A DNA stretch of 64,000 bases, from NCBI GenBank assembly GCA_029260515.1, contig JAJDDC010000070.1:620001-684000 (forward strand). Direction: 5' to 3'. Made by a program: the position numbers and the translations under genes. A model generated the notes under the pieces. It saw only the letters and a list, made by a program, of their open reading frames with translations. It did no database searches and had not been told where the DNA came from. Positions 46,757 to 56,005 of the stretch are shown piece by piece. Within the stretch, counting starts at the first letter, position 1. Each line of letters opens with the position of its first letter. Origin of the DNA: Phycisphaerales bacterium. GTDB lineage: Bacteria > Planctomycetota > Phycisphaerae > Phycisphaerales > UBA1924.

Positions 46757-48208
46757 TCAGCCGCCCCCCGCCGCGGGCTCGGGGCCCGTGCCGGCCCCGT
46801 CGCGGACCAGACCAGAGTCGGCGCCCTCGTCAGGGCGCACACCGACGCTCATGTCCTGGACGAGCTGGTCGAGGTTCGTGAGGATCACCGACGAGCCCGG
46901 GTCGATCGAGCCGGCGGGCTCGAGCACCGCCCACTCGCGTTCGCTCGGGCTCTGCCCGGGGATCGCGCCCGAGTAGTAGTGCTCGACGCGGACGTCCAGG
47001 GCCCGGACGCGCCGCACGCCGACGTCGCCTTCGTCAACCGCGATCATCACGCGGTCCTCGTCGATCGCGCGCCTGGGCACGAGCACGCGGGGGTGCTCGC
47101 GGAGCGTGAGCACACGCCCGACGACGAACCGCCCGGGTGTCAAAATCGGCGCCCCGTCCGCGTTCTCGGGATCCTGTGTGAGTTCGACGAACACACCCAG
47201 CGTCCGCGTCGCGCGGTCGCCCTCGGGCGCGATCCGCGCAACCCGCCCGGTCCAGACGCTCTGGGCGGGGCCGTCCGGGCGCAGCTCGACACGGTCACCG
47301 ACCGAGACGCTCCCCTGGGCCGACATCGCCAGGCGGAGCGGGATCTCGATCCGCCGCAGGTCCACGACACGCGCGACGGTCTGCGAGACCGAGACCCACT
47401 CGCCTACCTCGACGCCGACGAGCTGGAGCACGCCGTCGATCGGGCTCGTGACCGAAGTCCGCGCGACGTTCTCTTGCTCGATCCGCCGCGTCGCCAGCTC
47501 GCCGGCCAGCTGTGCCACGAGCCTCGACCGCCGCGCCGGGACCACGCCCAGCTGCTGTCGGAGCGTCTCGAGCGTCCGCTGTGCTCTGCGGAGCGCACCG
47601 AGGCGGAGGTCGATCTCGCTGGGCGAGCCCGCGCCAGCGCGGTCGGCCTCGATTGCCCGGTCGTAGTCGCGGCTGGCCGTCTGCTCCTCCTGCTGTGCCA
47701 GCTCGACCTGGCGGCGTAGATTCGCCTCCTCGACCTCCAGCGCCGACAGGTCGGCCTCCAGCGCCTCGCCCCGTTTGAGGCTGGCGAGGAGCCTCTGGTC
47801 GTAATCGGTCGGGTCGATCCGCACGATCAGATCACCCGCCTGGACCGCGGCGCCCTCCTCGATCCGCTTATGCCGCTTGACGACGCGTCCGGCGACCTGC
47901 GCCGGCACGTCCGCCGACGCCATCGCCCTTGCCGTCCCGAACCCCTCCCAGACCCTGGGCACGTTGATCTGTTCGACCACAAGTGTGCGCACCAGCAGCG
48001 TCGGGCCTTCCTGCTCGTGCTTGGGAGGCGAGGCCTTGAGGACGAAAAGCAGCACGAAGACGACGAGGGCGCCGACGACAACGCCGCCCGCGATGAGCGC
48101 CCGCGTGAGCATCGCCAGCCAGGTCAGTCGTTGCCCACCCGGCGGTTGGGCCTGGGATCCGGGTTCCGACTCGCTCATACGTTCACTTGTCGCGCCCGGT
48201 GTGTCCAT
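46757..48208 (-). CDS. periplasmic adaptor (HlyD/MFP family) of the RND pump
   Basis: 483 residues. An N-terminal membrane anchor (about 32-54) is followed by half of a lipoyl domain (ADVPAQVAGRVVKRHKRIEEGAAVQAGD), an alpha-helical hairpin (about 135-235), the second lipoyl half (TSPIDGVLQLVGVEVGEWV) and a beta-barrel domain. It links the inner-membrane pump to an outer-membrane channel. ATG 48178 is a second possible start; at 48208 a TAGCAT hexamer lies 9 bases upstream. Confidence 0.9.
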   Translation of the reverse strand: MDTPGATSERMSESEPGSQAQPPGGQRLTWLAMLTRALIAGGVVVGALVVFVLLFVLKASPPKHEQEGPTLLVRTLVVEQINVPRVWEGFGTARAMASADVPAQVAGRVVKRHKRIEEGAAVQAGDLIVRIDPTDYDQRLLASLKRGEALEADLSALEVEEANLRRQVELAQQEEQTASRDYDRAIEADRAGAGSPSEIDLRLGALRRAQRTLETLRQQLGVVPARRSRLVAQLAGELATRRIEQENVARTSVTSPIDGVLQLVGVEVGEWVSVSQTVARVVDLRRIEIPLRLAMSAQGSVSVGDRVELRPDGPAQSVWTGRVARIAPEGDRATRTLGVFVELTQDPENADGAPILTPGRFVVGRVLTLREHPRVLVPRRAIDEDRVMIAVDEGDVGVRRVRALDVRVEHYYSGAIPGQSPSEREWAVLEPAGSIDPGSSVILTNLDQLVQDMSVGVRPDEGADSGLVRDGAGTGPEPAAGGG

Positions 48209-48273
48209 GGTTCACGGATGCTAGGCCACGCCGATGGTGTGTCGGTCTCGCCGGCGCCGCGGGAGGCGGTTCG

Positions 48274-49899
48274 CTAGGGAGTTGTGCCCAGATTCACGCC
48301 CATAGACGGGAGCAGCGCCCAGGCCGCGAGCGCGACGAGCACGATGCCGATGAGGTTGAGCACGAAGCCGGCCCGCGCCATCTGCCCGACGCTCACACGC
48401 CCCGAGGCGAAAACGATCGCGTTGGGGGGCGTCGCGACCGGGAGCATGAACGCGAAGCTGGCCGCGAGCGCCGCGGGCACGAGCAGCAGCGCCGGGCGGT
48501 CGATGCCCAGCTCGACCGCGACGCCGGCGAGCACGGGCAGCAGGGCGCTGGTGACGGCGGTGTTGCTGGTCAGCTCGGTCAGGAAGATCACCGCCGCCGC
48601 GATCATCGCGACAACCAGCAGCACGGGCAGCCCATCCGCCCCGGCGAACGTCGAACCGATATAGACGTCAACCCCGTTCTGTTCCATCGCCCGGGCCAGC
48701 GCCAGCCCCCCGCCGAAGAGCATGAGCACGCCCCAGGGCATCCGCTCGGCGCTCGCCCAGTCCATCGCGAACTCGCGCCGGCGTACGCGCACCGGGATAA
48801 CGAACAGGGCAAGCCCGCCGAGCATCGCGATGCCGGTGTCCGTGAGCGCCGCGAGCGGTGTCAGCAGCATGAGCAGACGCAGGCGGAATGGCACCTCGGG
48901 GTCCACACCAACGTGCTCGAATAGCGGGTGCGTGCGCAGCACGTTCACGCTCGCGCCGATCTCGCCCAGCGCGACGAGCTGGGGACGCGTGATCCACGCC
49001 AGAGCCGTGCAGACAAACACGACGAAGACCGTCCACTCCCCCCGGCTCATCGGGCCCAGCGCCGTGAGCTGCTCGCGGATCATCGCCCGCCCGCCCGGGA
49101 TCTCACGCAGTCGGATGGGGCACGCGACGCGGGTCAGGTACAGCCAGGCGATGGGCAGGAACACGATGACGATCGGCACGCCGAGCTTCATCCACGCGAC
49201 GAACGAGATCGTCACGCCGTACCGCTCCTCGACGAAGCCCGCGAGCAGCGTGTTGGGTGGCGAGCCGATGAGCGTCCCAACGCCCCCGATCGAGGCGGCG
49301 TACGCGATCGAGAGCATCAACGCCGTCGCGAAATGCCCGCCGGCATCGGGGTCGGCGCCAGACTCGCCAAGACGCCGATCGACCAGATCGATCACGCTCA
49401 GCCCGATCGGGACGAGCATGATCGCGGTGGCGGTGTTCGAGACGAACATCGAGAGCATCGCCGTCGCGATCATGAAGCCCGCGATGAGGCGGCGCGGGCG
49501 CGTGCCGACAACGAGGATTGTGGTCAGCGCGATCCGTTTGTGCAGCCCCCACCTCTGCATGCCAAGCCCGAGCAGGAACCCGCCCATGAAGAGAAATATC
49601 AGCGGGTGCGCGTACCGCGCCGTCGTCTCGCCCAGGCCCAGGGCGCCGATCAGGGGGAACAGGACAATCGGCACGAGCGCCGTCGCCGCCAGCGGGATCG
49701 CCTCGCTCAGCCACCAGGTCGCCATGAGCGCAGCGCCCGCGGCCGTCGCCCGCCCACCCTCGCCCAGCCCGCCCTCGCCCGAGGGCGCCAGCGCGTACAC
49801 AAGCAGCGCCAGCACCGGCCCGGCGAGCAGCCCCGCCCAGCGCACGCCCGCGCTGCCGGTCTCCACGCCGCTTGCTCTGATCTCGACCGCCATGCGCAC
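48274..49899 (-). CDS. DASS/SLC13 family anion symporter
   Basis: 541-residue multi-pass transporter of the divalent anion:sodium symporter family. Both Ser-Asn-Thr motifs are present: SNTATAIMLVP in the first half and TSNTAVTSALLP in the second, which form the sodium and substrate sites. Relatives carry C4-dicarboxylates, sulphate or phosphate; the anion cannot be told from sequence. The start is GTG 49899 or ATG 49893; TAGTCT lies upstream at 49903-49908. The divergent methyltransferase starts 34 bases away. Confidence 0.9.
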   Translation of the reverse strand: MRMAVEIRASGVETGSAGVRWAGLLAGPVLALLVYALAPSGEGGLGEGGRATAAGAALMATWWLSEAIPLAATALVPIVLFPLIGALGLGETTARYAHPLIFLFMGGFLLGLGMQRWGLHKRIALTTILVVGTRPRRLIAGFMIATAMLSMFVSNTATAIMLVPIGLSVIDLVDRRLGESGADPDAGGHFATALMLSIAYAASIGGVGTLIGSPPNTLLAGFVEERYGVTISFVAWMKLGVPIVIVFLPIAWLYLTRVACPIRLREIPGGRAMIREQLTALGPMSRGEWTVFVVFVCTALAWITRPQLVALGEIGASVNVLRTHPLFEHVGVDPEVPFRLRLLMLLTPLAALTDTGIAMLGGLALFVIPVRVRRREFAMDWASAERMPWGVLMLFGGGLALARAMEQNGVDVYIGSTFAGADGLPVLLVVAMIAAAVIFLTELTSNTAVTSALLPVLAGVAVELGIDRPALLLVPAALAASFAFMLPVATPPNAIVFASGRVSVGQMARAGFVLNLIGIVLVALAAWALLPSMGVNLGTTP

Positions 49900-49921
49900 T
49901 GCAGACTACCCCTGCCGCGGC

Positions 49922-49927
49922 TACCGT
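49922..49927 (+). promoter_or_regulatory. -10-like TACCGT, 6 bases before methyltransferase
   Basis: TACCGT ends 6 bases before ATG 49934; no ribosome site is present. Confidence 0.45.
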
Positions 49928-49933
49928 GCCCCG

Positions 49934-50854
49934 ATGACGGGCGGGCACGACAGCACGGTCCATCGTGACGCGCGGCGTGCATCGCCGAGCGTCGAACGCC
50001 TCCGCCGTCGTATCGACGCAGCGGCCAGGCGCCTCGTGCCCGCGGTCCCCGCGTTGTCGCGCTCGCGCGTGCTCATGGCGCCCCTGGACGCCGCCGATCG
50101 GCTCGTGTCCCTCGCCCTGGGCGTCGCGCGCGAGCTGCCTCCCAACCGTTACCGCATCCGTGTGGGCGCCGGCAACCGCATCCTCTTCAACCATGTCCAG
50201 CACCGCGAGATGGGCGTGGGCTTCTGGCTCAACCGCATCGGCGAGGGCGCGATCCAACTCGACTCGCGGATCCTGGACATCGGGTGCGGGTGCGGGCGGT
50301 ACGCCTCGGTGCTCGCCGGCTCGCGGTTCGCCGGGCGCGTCGAGTTTACCGGGCACTACACCGGGGTGGACGTGGACGAGCGGATGCTCGCCTGGTGCCG
50401 GAACCACTTCCCGCCCGACCGGTTCTCGTTCGTGCTCGTCCCCATGCGCTCGCGCGTCTACAGCCCCGGCGCCGACGCGGGCGCCCCCGCCCGCCTCGAC
50501 GTGCCCGACGCGTCCCAGGACTTCGTGTTCTCGGTGAGCCTGTTCACGCACCTGCTCCACGATGACGTGGAGGGGTACCTCCGCGAGACCGCGCGAGTGC
50601 TCGCGCCGGGCGCGACAATGCGGATGACGGTCTTCTGCCTCGACGATCTGCGCGACGCTGGCGCGCTGGGCGGGCGTTGGAGCTTCCGGCACAGACACGG
50701 GCCGGCCTCCATCGAGAACGAGGCCTACCCCGAGGCCGCCGTCGCCTACGAACGGGCCTGGCTGCTCGACGCGTGCGCCCGTGCGGGGCTCGTCGAAGCC
50801 CGTGTCCTGCCCGCGCCGGGCCAGAGTGCGATGGTCGCCCGTGCGCCCGTGTAG
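49934..50854 (+). CDS. class I SAM-dependent methyltransferase
   Basis: 306 residues. Motif I ILDIGCGCGRYASVLA binds S-adenosylmethionine, followed by TGVDVDERML (motif II acid) and a motif IV-like FVFSVSLFTHLLHDD. The first 90 residues are basic and helical and not part of the core. No substrate can be assigned; such proteins sit in glycan, lipid and small-molecule pathways. The DNA adenine methyltransferase gene begins 46 bases downstream. Confidence 0.85.
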   Translation: MTGGHDSTVHRDARRASPSVERLRRRIDAAARRLVPAVPALSRSRVLMAPLDAADRLVSLALGVARELPPNRYRIRVGAGNRILFNHVQHREMGVGFWLNRIGEGAIQLDSRILDIGCGCGRYASVLAGSRFAGRVEFTGHYTGVDVDERMLAWCRNHFPPDRFSFVLVPMRSRVYSPGADAGAPARLDVPDASQDFVFSVSLFTHLLHDDVEGYLRETARVLAPGATMRMTVFCLDDLRDAGALGGRWSFRHRHGPASIENEAYPEAAVAYERAWLLDACARAGLVEARVLPAPGQSAMVARAPV

Positions 50855-50900
50855 CGCCGCCCGCTGGCGGTCACGCGGCCAGATCGCCGACCTACAGATC

Positions 50901-51974
50901 GTGATCAAGTACATCGGATCCAAGCGCCGCCTGTTGCCGACGATCCTCTCGCTCGTCGAGGGGGCCGCCGGCGGGCGCGCCGGGACCGCGATCGACCTGT
51001 TCAGCGGGACAAGCCGCGTGGGCCACGCGCTCAAGGCCCGCGGCTGGCGCGTGCTCGCCAACGACCACAACGCGTACGCCCACACGCTCGCCACCTGCTA
51101 CGTCCAGGCCGACGCGTCCGACGCGCTCGACGACGCGGCCCGAATCATCAACGAGCTGTCCTCGCTCCCGGGTCGCCCCGGGTACTTCACGCGAATGTTC
51201 TGCGAGCGGTCCCGCTACGTCCACCCCCGCAACGGCGAGCGGATCGACGCGATCCGCGAGCGGGTCGAGCAGATGGCGTTGGAACCGGAACTGCGAGCCG
51301 TCGTCCTGACGTCCCTGGTCGAGGCGACCGACCGGGTGGACTCGACGACCGGCGTGCAGATGGCCTACCTCAAATCCTGGGCGCCGCGGGCGCACAGAGA
51401 GCTGGCGTTGCGTGTTCCCGACGTGCTGCCGCGTGCTGCAGCGGGAAAGGGGCACGCGGCGTGCTCCGACGCGCCGGACGCCGCCCGCCTGTTCGCGGGC
51501 GCCGGGCCCGAGGCCGACATCGCCTACCTCGACCCCCCGTACAACCAGCACTCGTACCTGGGCAACTACCACGTCTGGGAGTCGCTCGTCCGCTGGGACA
51601 AGCCCGAGACCTACGGCGTCGCGTGCAAGCGCGTGGACTGCCGCGAGCGACGCTCACGCTTCAACTCCAGACCGGGCATCGGCGCCGCGCTGGCGGAGGT
51701 CCTCGACGCGGTCCGCGCGAGGACGGTCATTGTTTCGTTCTCCGACGAGGGGGCGTTGACGCGCGCGCAGCTCGAGTCAATGCTCGCAGAACGCTTCGGC
51801 GAACCGCCAGCCGTCGTCGTGCGCGAGGACAAGCGGTATGTCGGCGCACAAATCGGGATCTACAACCCCAGCGGCCAACGCGTGGGCGAGGTCAAGAAGC
51901 TCCGCAACCGCGAGTACCTCTTTGTCGCGGGCGCGGGGGCGCGGGCGGTCGGGGCCCTCCCAGCCGCGGCGTGA
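50901..51974 (+). CDS. D12-class adenine-specific DNA methyltransferase
   Basis: About 357 residues. It begins IKYIGSKRRLLP, the usual N-terminus of Dam/M.EcoRV-type N6-adenine methyltransferases (family motif X). DLFSGTSRVG is the SAM-binding motif I and YLDPPYNQHSY the catalytic DPPY motif IV. GTG 50901 fits the family N-terminus, but no ribosome site is visible. No restriction endonuclease, Vsr or specificity subunit flanks it, so it looks solitary. The target sequence cannot be predicted. Confidence 0.88.
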   Translation: MIKYIGSKRRLLPTILSLVEGAAGGRAGTAIDLFSGTSRVGHALKARGWRVLANDHNAYAHTLATCYVQADASDALDDAARIINELSSLPGRPGYFTRMFCERSRYVHPRNGERIDAIRERVEQMALEPELRAVVLTSLVEATDRVDSTTGVQMAYLKSWAPRAHRELALRVPDVLPRAAAGKGHAACSDAPDAARLFAGAGPEADIAYLDPPYNQHSYLGNYHVWESLVRWDKPETYGVACKRVDCRERRSRFNSRPGIGAALAEVLDAVRARTVIVSFSDEGALTRAQLESMLAERFGEPPAVVVREDKRYVGAQIGIYNPSGQRVGEVKKLRNREYLFVAGAGARAVGALPAAA

Positions 51975-51993
51975 GACGGCCGGCGCGGGCATG

Positions 51994-52021
51994 AAAAAAA
52001 ACCGCCCCGGGCACGGGGCGG
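51994..52021 (-). terminator. rho-independent terminator of ilvE
   Basis: Read on the minus strand: CCGCCCCG - 4-base loop - CGGGGCGG followed by eight T residues, 26 bases past the ilvE stop. It also faces the convergent DNA methyltransferase gene. Confidence 0.92.
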
Positions 52022-52047
52022 CTCGCGTGATGCGTACGGCTTCTTGT

Positions 52048-53064
52048 TCAGTCCTCGGGGATGTCGTCCGAGGTGACGATCTGACGGAACTTGGACCGGA
52101 GCGCGTTGGTAATCGGGCCCTCGCCGTCGGTAATCGTGTGCGTCGAGGTGAGATTCAGGTTGTCGTGACGCAGGATCTCGCGGACGGCGATCATCTCGGC
52201 GGCAGACCCGGTCAGGAACACCTCGTCAGCGCCGAGCAACTCGTCGAGCCCGAACGCCTTCTCCTCGACCGGCACGCCGCAGGCCGGGCAGAGCGTGTCC
52301 TTGACGAACCGGCGTGTGATCCCCTCGAGGATGCCCACGTCGGTCGGGGGCGTGTACGCCTTGCCGTCCTTGACGATGAAGATGTTGTCGCCCGAGCCCT
52401 CGGTGATCTCGCCGTGGATGTTGAGCATGATGACCTCGAGCAGCTGGTCCTCGGCCTTCTCGATGCCCAGCTTGCGCCCCAGGTGGATCGCCTCGCACTT
52501 TGCCATGATGTTGTTGAGGTAGTTGAGACTCTTGACACGTGGGTCGAGGCACTCGATGGGTGTCTTGGGTCGGTTGGCCAGGACGACCCGCATGCCCTTC
52601 TCGTACATCTCGGGCTTGTAGAGCGTGATGGTGTCGGCGATGCAGATGACGCCGGCCTCGGGGCACATGTAGGGGTTCAGGCCCAGCGTGCCGACGCCCC
52701 GGGTGACGACCAGGCGGATGTACCCGTCGGTGATGCCGTTGGCGCGGATGCATTGGCGTTGGATGTCGATCATCTCCTCGCGGGAGACGGGGATATCGAG
52801 GAACAGGCTCTCGGCGCACCGGTACAGGCGGTCCATGTGCTGCCCGCACTTGAAGATCTTGCCGTTGTAGACGCGGATGCCCTCGAAGACGCCGTCGCCG
52901 TAGAGCAGCCCGTGGTCGTAGACGCTGACCATGGCCTTGCTCTTGGGCACGAGCTCGCCGTTGACCCATATGTACGGGCGGTCCTGGGTGGGGTCCGCGG
53001 TCGCGTGTACGGGTGAGCTGGCGGGGGTGGGCATCGGCTTCGTCCTTGCGGAGATCTGGCTCAT
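52048..53064 (-). CDS. ilvE: branched-chain amino acid aminotransferase
   Basis: 338-residue fold-type IV PLP enzyme that interconverts branched-chain amino acids and keto acids. The PLP lysine is Lys178 in RVKSLNYLNN. DHGLLYGDGVFEGIR near residue 50 and the GSGDNIF segment are family signatures. The first 28 residues are an extra, probably disordered extension. ATG 53064 has GGAGG 7 bases upstream. It has its own terminator. The long AT-rich upstream gap separates it from pheT. Confidence 0.94.
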   Translation of the reverse strand: MSQISARTKPMPTPASSPVHATADPTQDRPYIWVNGELVPKSKAMVSVYDHGLLYGDGVFEGIRVYNGKIFKCGQHMDRLYRCAESLFLDIPVSREEMIDIQRQCIRANGITDGYIRLVVTRGVGTLGLNPYMCPEAGVICIADTITLYKPEMYEKGMRVVLANRPKTPIECLDPRVKSLNYLNNIMAKCEAIHLGRKLGIEKAEDQLLEVIMLNIHGEITEGSGDNIFIVKDGKAYTPPTDVGILEGITRRFVKDTLCPACGVPVEEKAFGLDELLGADEVFLTGSAAEMIAVREILRHDNLNLTSTHTITDGEGPITNALRSKFRQIVTSDDIPED

Positions 53065-53106
53065 CGGCGGTCCTCCGTGCGCGGGCGCTGCCGCGCCGAC
53101 GTGCCC

Positions 53107-53205
53107 ATTCTACCGCACGGAGTCATCATCGGTTCGATTTTTGCTACCAATAAACAAACACAATACGTACATACACCTACTATATCTACCCAATCATCGC
53201 GCCCT
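53107..53205 (-). promoter_or_regulatory. AT-rich promoter region of ilvE
   Basis: TAGAAT (53107-53112, minus strand) lies 42 bases before the ilvE ATG as a candidate -10. No clear -35 is found, but bases 53131-53205 are distinctly AT-rich compared with their surroundings, which could act as an UP-element. Exact start unknown. Confidence 0.4.
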
Positions 53206-53246
53206 GCGTACGCCAGGCGGGTCCATCGCGTTCGGGCGCGTGCCGC

Positions 53247-55334
53247 TCAGGTCCGGACCCGGGCGCCCAGTTCGCGGGTCGCTGCCTGCACGAAGGCCTC
53301 GACCTGGGGGTCCACCTCCTCGTGGCGGAGCGTCCGTGACCCGTCGCGGAAGCGGAGGCGGAGAGTGAGCGACTTGCCGCCCCCCCCGGCCTGCTTGCCG
53401 CGGTAGACGCCGACGAACGAGCAGGATTCGAGGCGTTCGAGCCCGGCTCCCTCGACGAGCGACTCCACGCTCGCCCAGGCCAATGCCTCGGGCACGATCA
53501 GCGAGACGTCTCGGTCGATGGGCGGGAAGGCGGGCAGCGGGCGGGCGCTGGCCTTGGGCGGGTAGGGCGCGAGCACGGGATCGAGGTCCAGCTCGCACGC
53601 GACGACGGGCAGGTCGAGCCCGGCACGTTCGTGCGCGGACCGCGAGACGAGCCCGAGCTGGCCGATGTCGGCGCCGTCAACCAGCACGCGTGCGAACGCG
53701 CCCGCGTCCCAGCCCTCGCACGTGGGGGTCGCGGGCATGAGCGCGACGCGAGCGCCGGGGCCGAACGTGGCGCGGACGATCGCCTCGGCGACGCCTCGGA
53801 CCTGGCGGATGCCCAGCTGCGCGTCCGCCGCGGTGCGAGCCGCGCCCTGGCCCGGGACATCGGCGAGCAATGTCAGCGTTCGGCGCTCGCGGGACTCGCC
53901 CGATTGTGTCTGCGCGAAGACCGCGGACGTCTCGAACAGACGCACACCCCCGGGCGGGCTCGCCTGCGCGTCCTGGTTGGCTCGTCGGCAGGCAAGCAGG
54001 CTCGGGATCGCGCTCGGGCGCAGCGTTGGCTCGGCCTTGCGACGCTCGTCGTCCACCTCGACCAGGCGCAGGTCGTGGGCGACAAAGTCGCTGGCCGCCT
54101 CGGGCGAGACGAAACTGAACGTGACCGTCTCGTAGTATCCGAGCCCGGTCAGCACGCCCGCGATCTCTCGCATCGCCCGCTCGTCCTCCTGGGGGGGCGT
54201 GACGGCGACCGGTATCCGCTCGTTGATCGGGACCGCGTCCAGGCCCCGCGTCCTCGCGACCTCCTCGACCAGGTCGATCTCGCGCGTCAGGTCGATCCGC
54301 CACGGCGGGATCGTGCAGACCAGCTCGTCCCCGCCCGCCTGCTCGACGCCGACCTCCAGCGCACGCAGCGATGCGATGATGTCGCCGACGGGGATAGAGA
54401 TCCCGATGATCCGCTCGCACTGCGTCGGGCGGAGGGTGATGACCGTGTCCTGCGGCGTCGGGGCGCCCTCGCGCAGCGCGCCCTCGCACAGCGTCCCGCC
54501 GGTCAGCTCGCAGACGAGCGCGACGGCCCGCCGGGCGGCGTCCTCGATCGTCCGGGGGTCTACCCCTCGCTCGAAGCGGTGCCCCGCGTCGGTGCGGATG
54601 CCCAGGCGCCGCGCGGTCGTGCGGATCGTGACCGGCTCCCACGTCGCCATCTCGAAGACGACGTCGGTGGTCGCGTCATCGACCTGCGAGTCGGCGCCCC
54701 CGATGACGCCCGCGAGCGATTGCGGGCGCACGGCGTCCGCGACGACGAGGTCCGTCTTGACGAGCTTGCGGGGCTTGTCGTCGAGGGTGGTAAGCGTCTC
54801 GCCGTCGCCCGCGTACCGGACGATCAGCGCCCCGCCTGCGAGCTTCGCCAGGTCGAAGACGTGGCAGGGGTTGCCCAGCTCGAACGTGATGAAGTTCGTC
54901 ACGTCCACGACGTTGTTGATGGACCGCTGGCCCACGCTCTCGAGCGCCTCGACGAGCCAGCCGGGGCTGGGCCCGACCTTCACGCCCCGGATCACCCGAG
55001 CCGTGAAGAGTGGGCACACGCCCGGCTCACGGTTCTCGAGCGTGAGGGCGTCGGCGACCGGGCCGGACGCGGGGGGGGTGGCGATCGCGGGGGGCATGAG
55101 CGTCCGGGGCGTGGAGGCCATGCCCGAGGCCGCGACCTCGCGGGCGCACCCCAGGTGGCACAGCACGTCGCCCCGGTTGGAGGTGACCTCGACGTCCAGG
55201 CGGGTGTCGCCGCTGGCCAGCGCCTCGCGGCTCTCGATGGGGAAGCCGGCGTGCGTCAGGGCCTCGTCGGCCTCGTCGGCGGTGAGGTCGCCCGGGGCGA
55301 GGTACTTGTTGAGCCAGCGGAGCGAGATATCCAT
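53247..55334 (-). CDS. pheT: phenylalanyl-tRNA synthetase beta chain lacking the EMAP domain
   Basis: 695 residues. The N-terminus MDISLRWLNKYL and the segment VEVTSNRGDVLCHLGCARE are PheT signatures, but the latter occurs by residue 50 instead of about 150. The tRNA-binding EMAP/OB domain normally in between is therefore missing. B3/B4 editing, B5, the catalytic-like core and the C-terminal anticodon-binding FDX-ACB domain (starting FPPIDRDVSLIV) are present. ATG 55334 has TATCCT ending 7 bases upstream. pheS is not adjacent in the window. Confidence 0.94.
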   Translation of the reverse strand: MDISLRWLNKYLAPGDLTADEADEALTHAGFPIESREALASGDTRLDVEVTSNRGDVLCHLGCAREVAASGMASTPRTLMPPAIATPPASGPVADALTLENREPGVCPLFTARVIRGVKVGPSPGWLVEALESVGQRSINNVVDVTNFITFELGNPCHVFDLAKLAGGALIVRYAGDGETLTTLDDKPRKLVKTDLVVADAVRPQSLAGVIGGADSQVDDATTDVVFEMATWEPVTIRTTARRLGIRTDAGHRFERGVDPRTIEDAARRAVALVCELTGGTLCEGALREGAPTPQDTVITLRPTQCERIIGISIPVGDIIASLRALEVGVEQAGGDELVCTIPPWRIDLTREIDLVEEVARTRGLDAVPINERIPVAVTPPQEDERAMREIAGVLTGLGYYETVTFSFVSPEAASDFVAHDLRLVEVDDERRKAEPTLRPSAIPSLLACRRANQDAQASPPGGVRLFETSAVFAQTQSGESRERRTLTLLADVPGQGAARTAADAQLGIRQVRGVAEAIVRATFGPGARVALMPATPTCEGWDAGAFARVLVDGADIGQLGLVSRSAHERAGLDLPVVACELDLDPVLAPYPPKASARPLPAFPPIDRDVSLIVPEALAWASVESLVEGAGLERLESCSFVGVYRGKQAGGGGKSLTLRLRFRDGSRTLRHEEVDPQVEAFVQAATRELGARVRT

Positions 55335-55341
55335 GGGGGCA

Positions 55342-55347
55342 AGGATA
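55342..55347 (-). promoter_or_regulatory. -10-like TATCCT, 7 bases before pheT
   Basis: TATCCT on the minus strand ends 7 bases before ATG 55334; no ribosome site is present. Confidence 0.5.
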
Positions 55348-55359
55348 GACGCGGCCCGG

Positions 55360-55365
55360 TACCCT
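55360..55365 (+). promoter_or_regulatory. -10-like TACCCT, 5 bases before lipoprotein gene
   Basis: TACCCT ends 5 bases before ATG 55371; no ribosome site is present. It lies back to back with the pheT element, only 12 bases apart. Confidence 0.45.
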
Positions 55366-55370
55366 CTCTG

Positions 55371-55949
55371 ATGATGCGCACGCCCGCGATACGCCAGTCC
55401 CTGCCCGCCCTCGCCCTGACGATCGGGTCGCTGGTGGTCGTCGCGTTGCTTGGCGGGTGCGCGTCGGCGTCGCCGATGGGGGCAACAATCGCGCCGCAGG
55501 ACTTCTCGCTCGACGCGGTGGTGGTGACGCCCGAGGGCGCCGAGCCCGGGCGCCACACGCCCCGGGCCCGCCGCCCGGGCCGGTACCAGCTCGCGCCCGA
55601 CGGCTCGCTGCTCGTCGCCCTGGGCGCGGGCGTGGGGACCGACACGATCCCGGTGCTGGCCAGGCGGCTGACGCCCAGCGAGCGCGACGGGCTCTGGCGA
55701 CTGGCCGACAGCGCCGGCCTGTTCGAGACCGACCCGCCCGGGCGGATCGCGTGGGGCGAGACATGGGAGGCGCCCCCGATCGGGGCGTCGGCGATCGTCT
55801 CGGTCACCCACGACGGTCGCCGCGTGCACGTCGGGGCGCCCCTGGGCGCCGGCGGGGGTTCGCCGCGGGTCGAGGCGTTGATCGATCGCCTGGCGGCGCT
55901 GGCCTGGGAGCCCGACTCGGCGTGGGCGTGGACGCCGACGGACGACTGA
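55371..55949 (+). CDS. lipoprotein of unknown function
   Basis: 192 residues. The signal peptide ends with the lipobox LLGGC near residue 30. The mature part has a proline/arginine-rich linker, then a compact alpha/beta domain ([46 protein letters not shown]). No family is named. ATG 55371 and ATG 55374 are both possible. It lies 56 bases before the Hsp70 gene on the same strand. Confidence 0.72.
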   Translation: MMRTPAIRQSLPALALTIGSLVVVALLGGCASASPMGATIAPQDFSLDAVVVTPEGAEPGRHTPRARRPGRYQLAPDGSLLVALGAGVGTDTIPVLARRLTPSERDGLWRLADSAGLFETDPPGRIAWGETWEAPPIGASAIVSVTHDGRRVHVGAPLGAGGGSPRVEALIDRLAALAWEPDSAWAWTPTDD

Positions 55950-55994
55950 GTTTCCTGCGTGCAGCGATCTGCCGACGCCCGGGCGGCTCTCCCC

Positions 55995-56000
55995 TATCGT
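55995..56000 (+). promoter_or_regulatory. -10-like TATCGT, 5 bases before Hsp70 gene
   Basis: TATCGT ends 5 bases before GTG 56006; no ribosome site is present. Confidence 0.5.
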
Positions 56001-56005
56001 GCCCC

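Noticed and set aside
48722-50854. 710-residue plus-strand frame ending in a methyltransferase
   Set aside because: The first 404 residues are a low-complexity shadow antisense to the DASS transporter. The true gene starts at 49934, where a -10 element and the homology begin.
53131-53205. AT-rich segment as a mobile-element scar or attachment site
   Set aside because: No direct or inverted terminal repeats, no tRNA and no recombinase nearby; a promoter role fits better.
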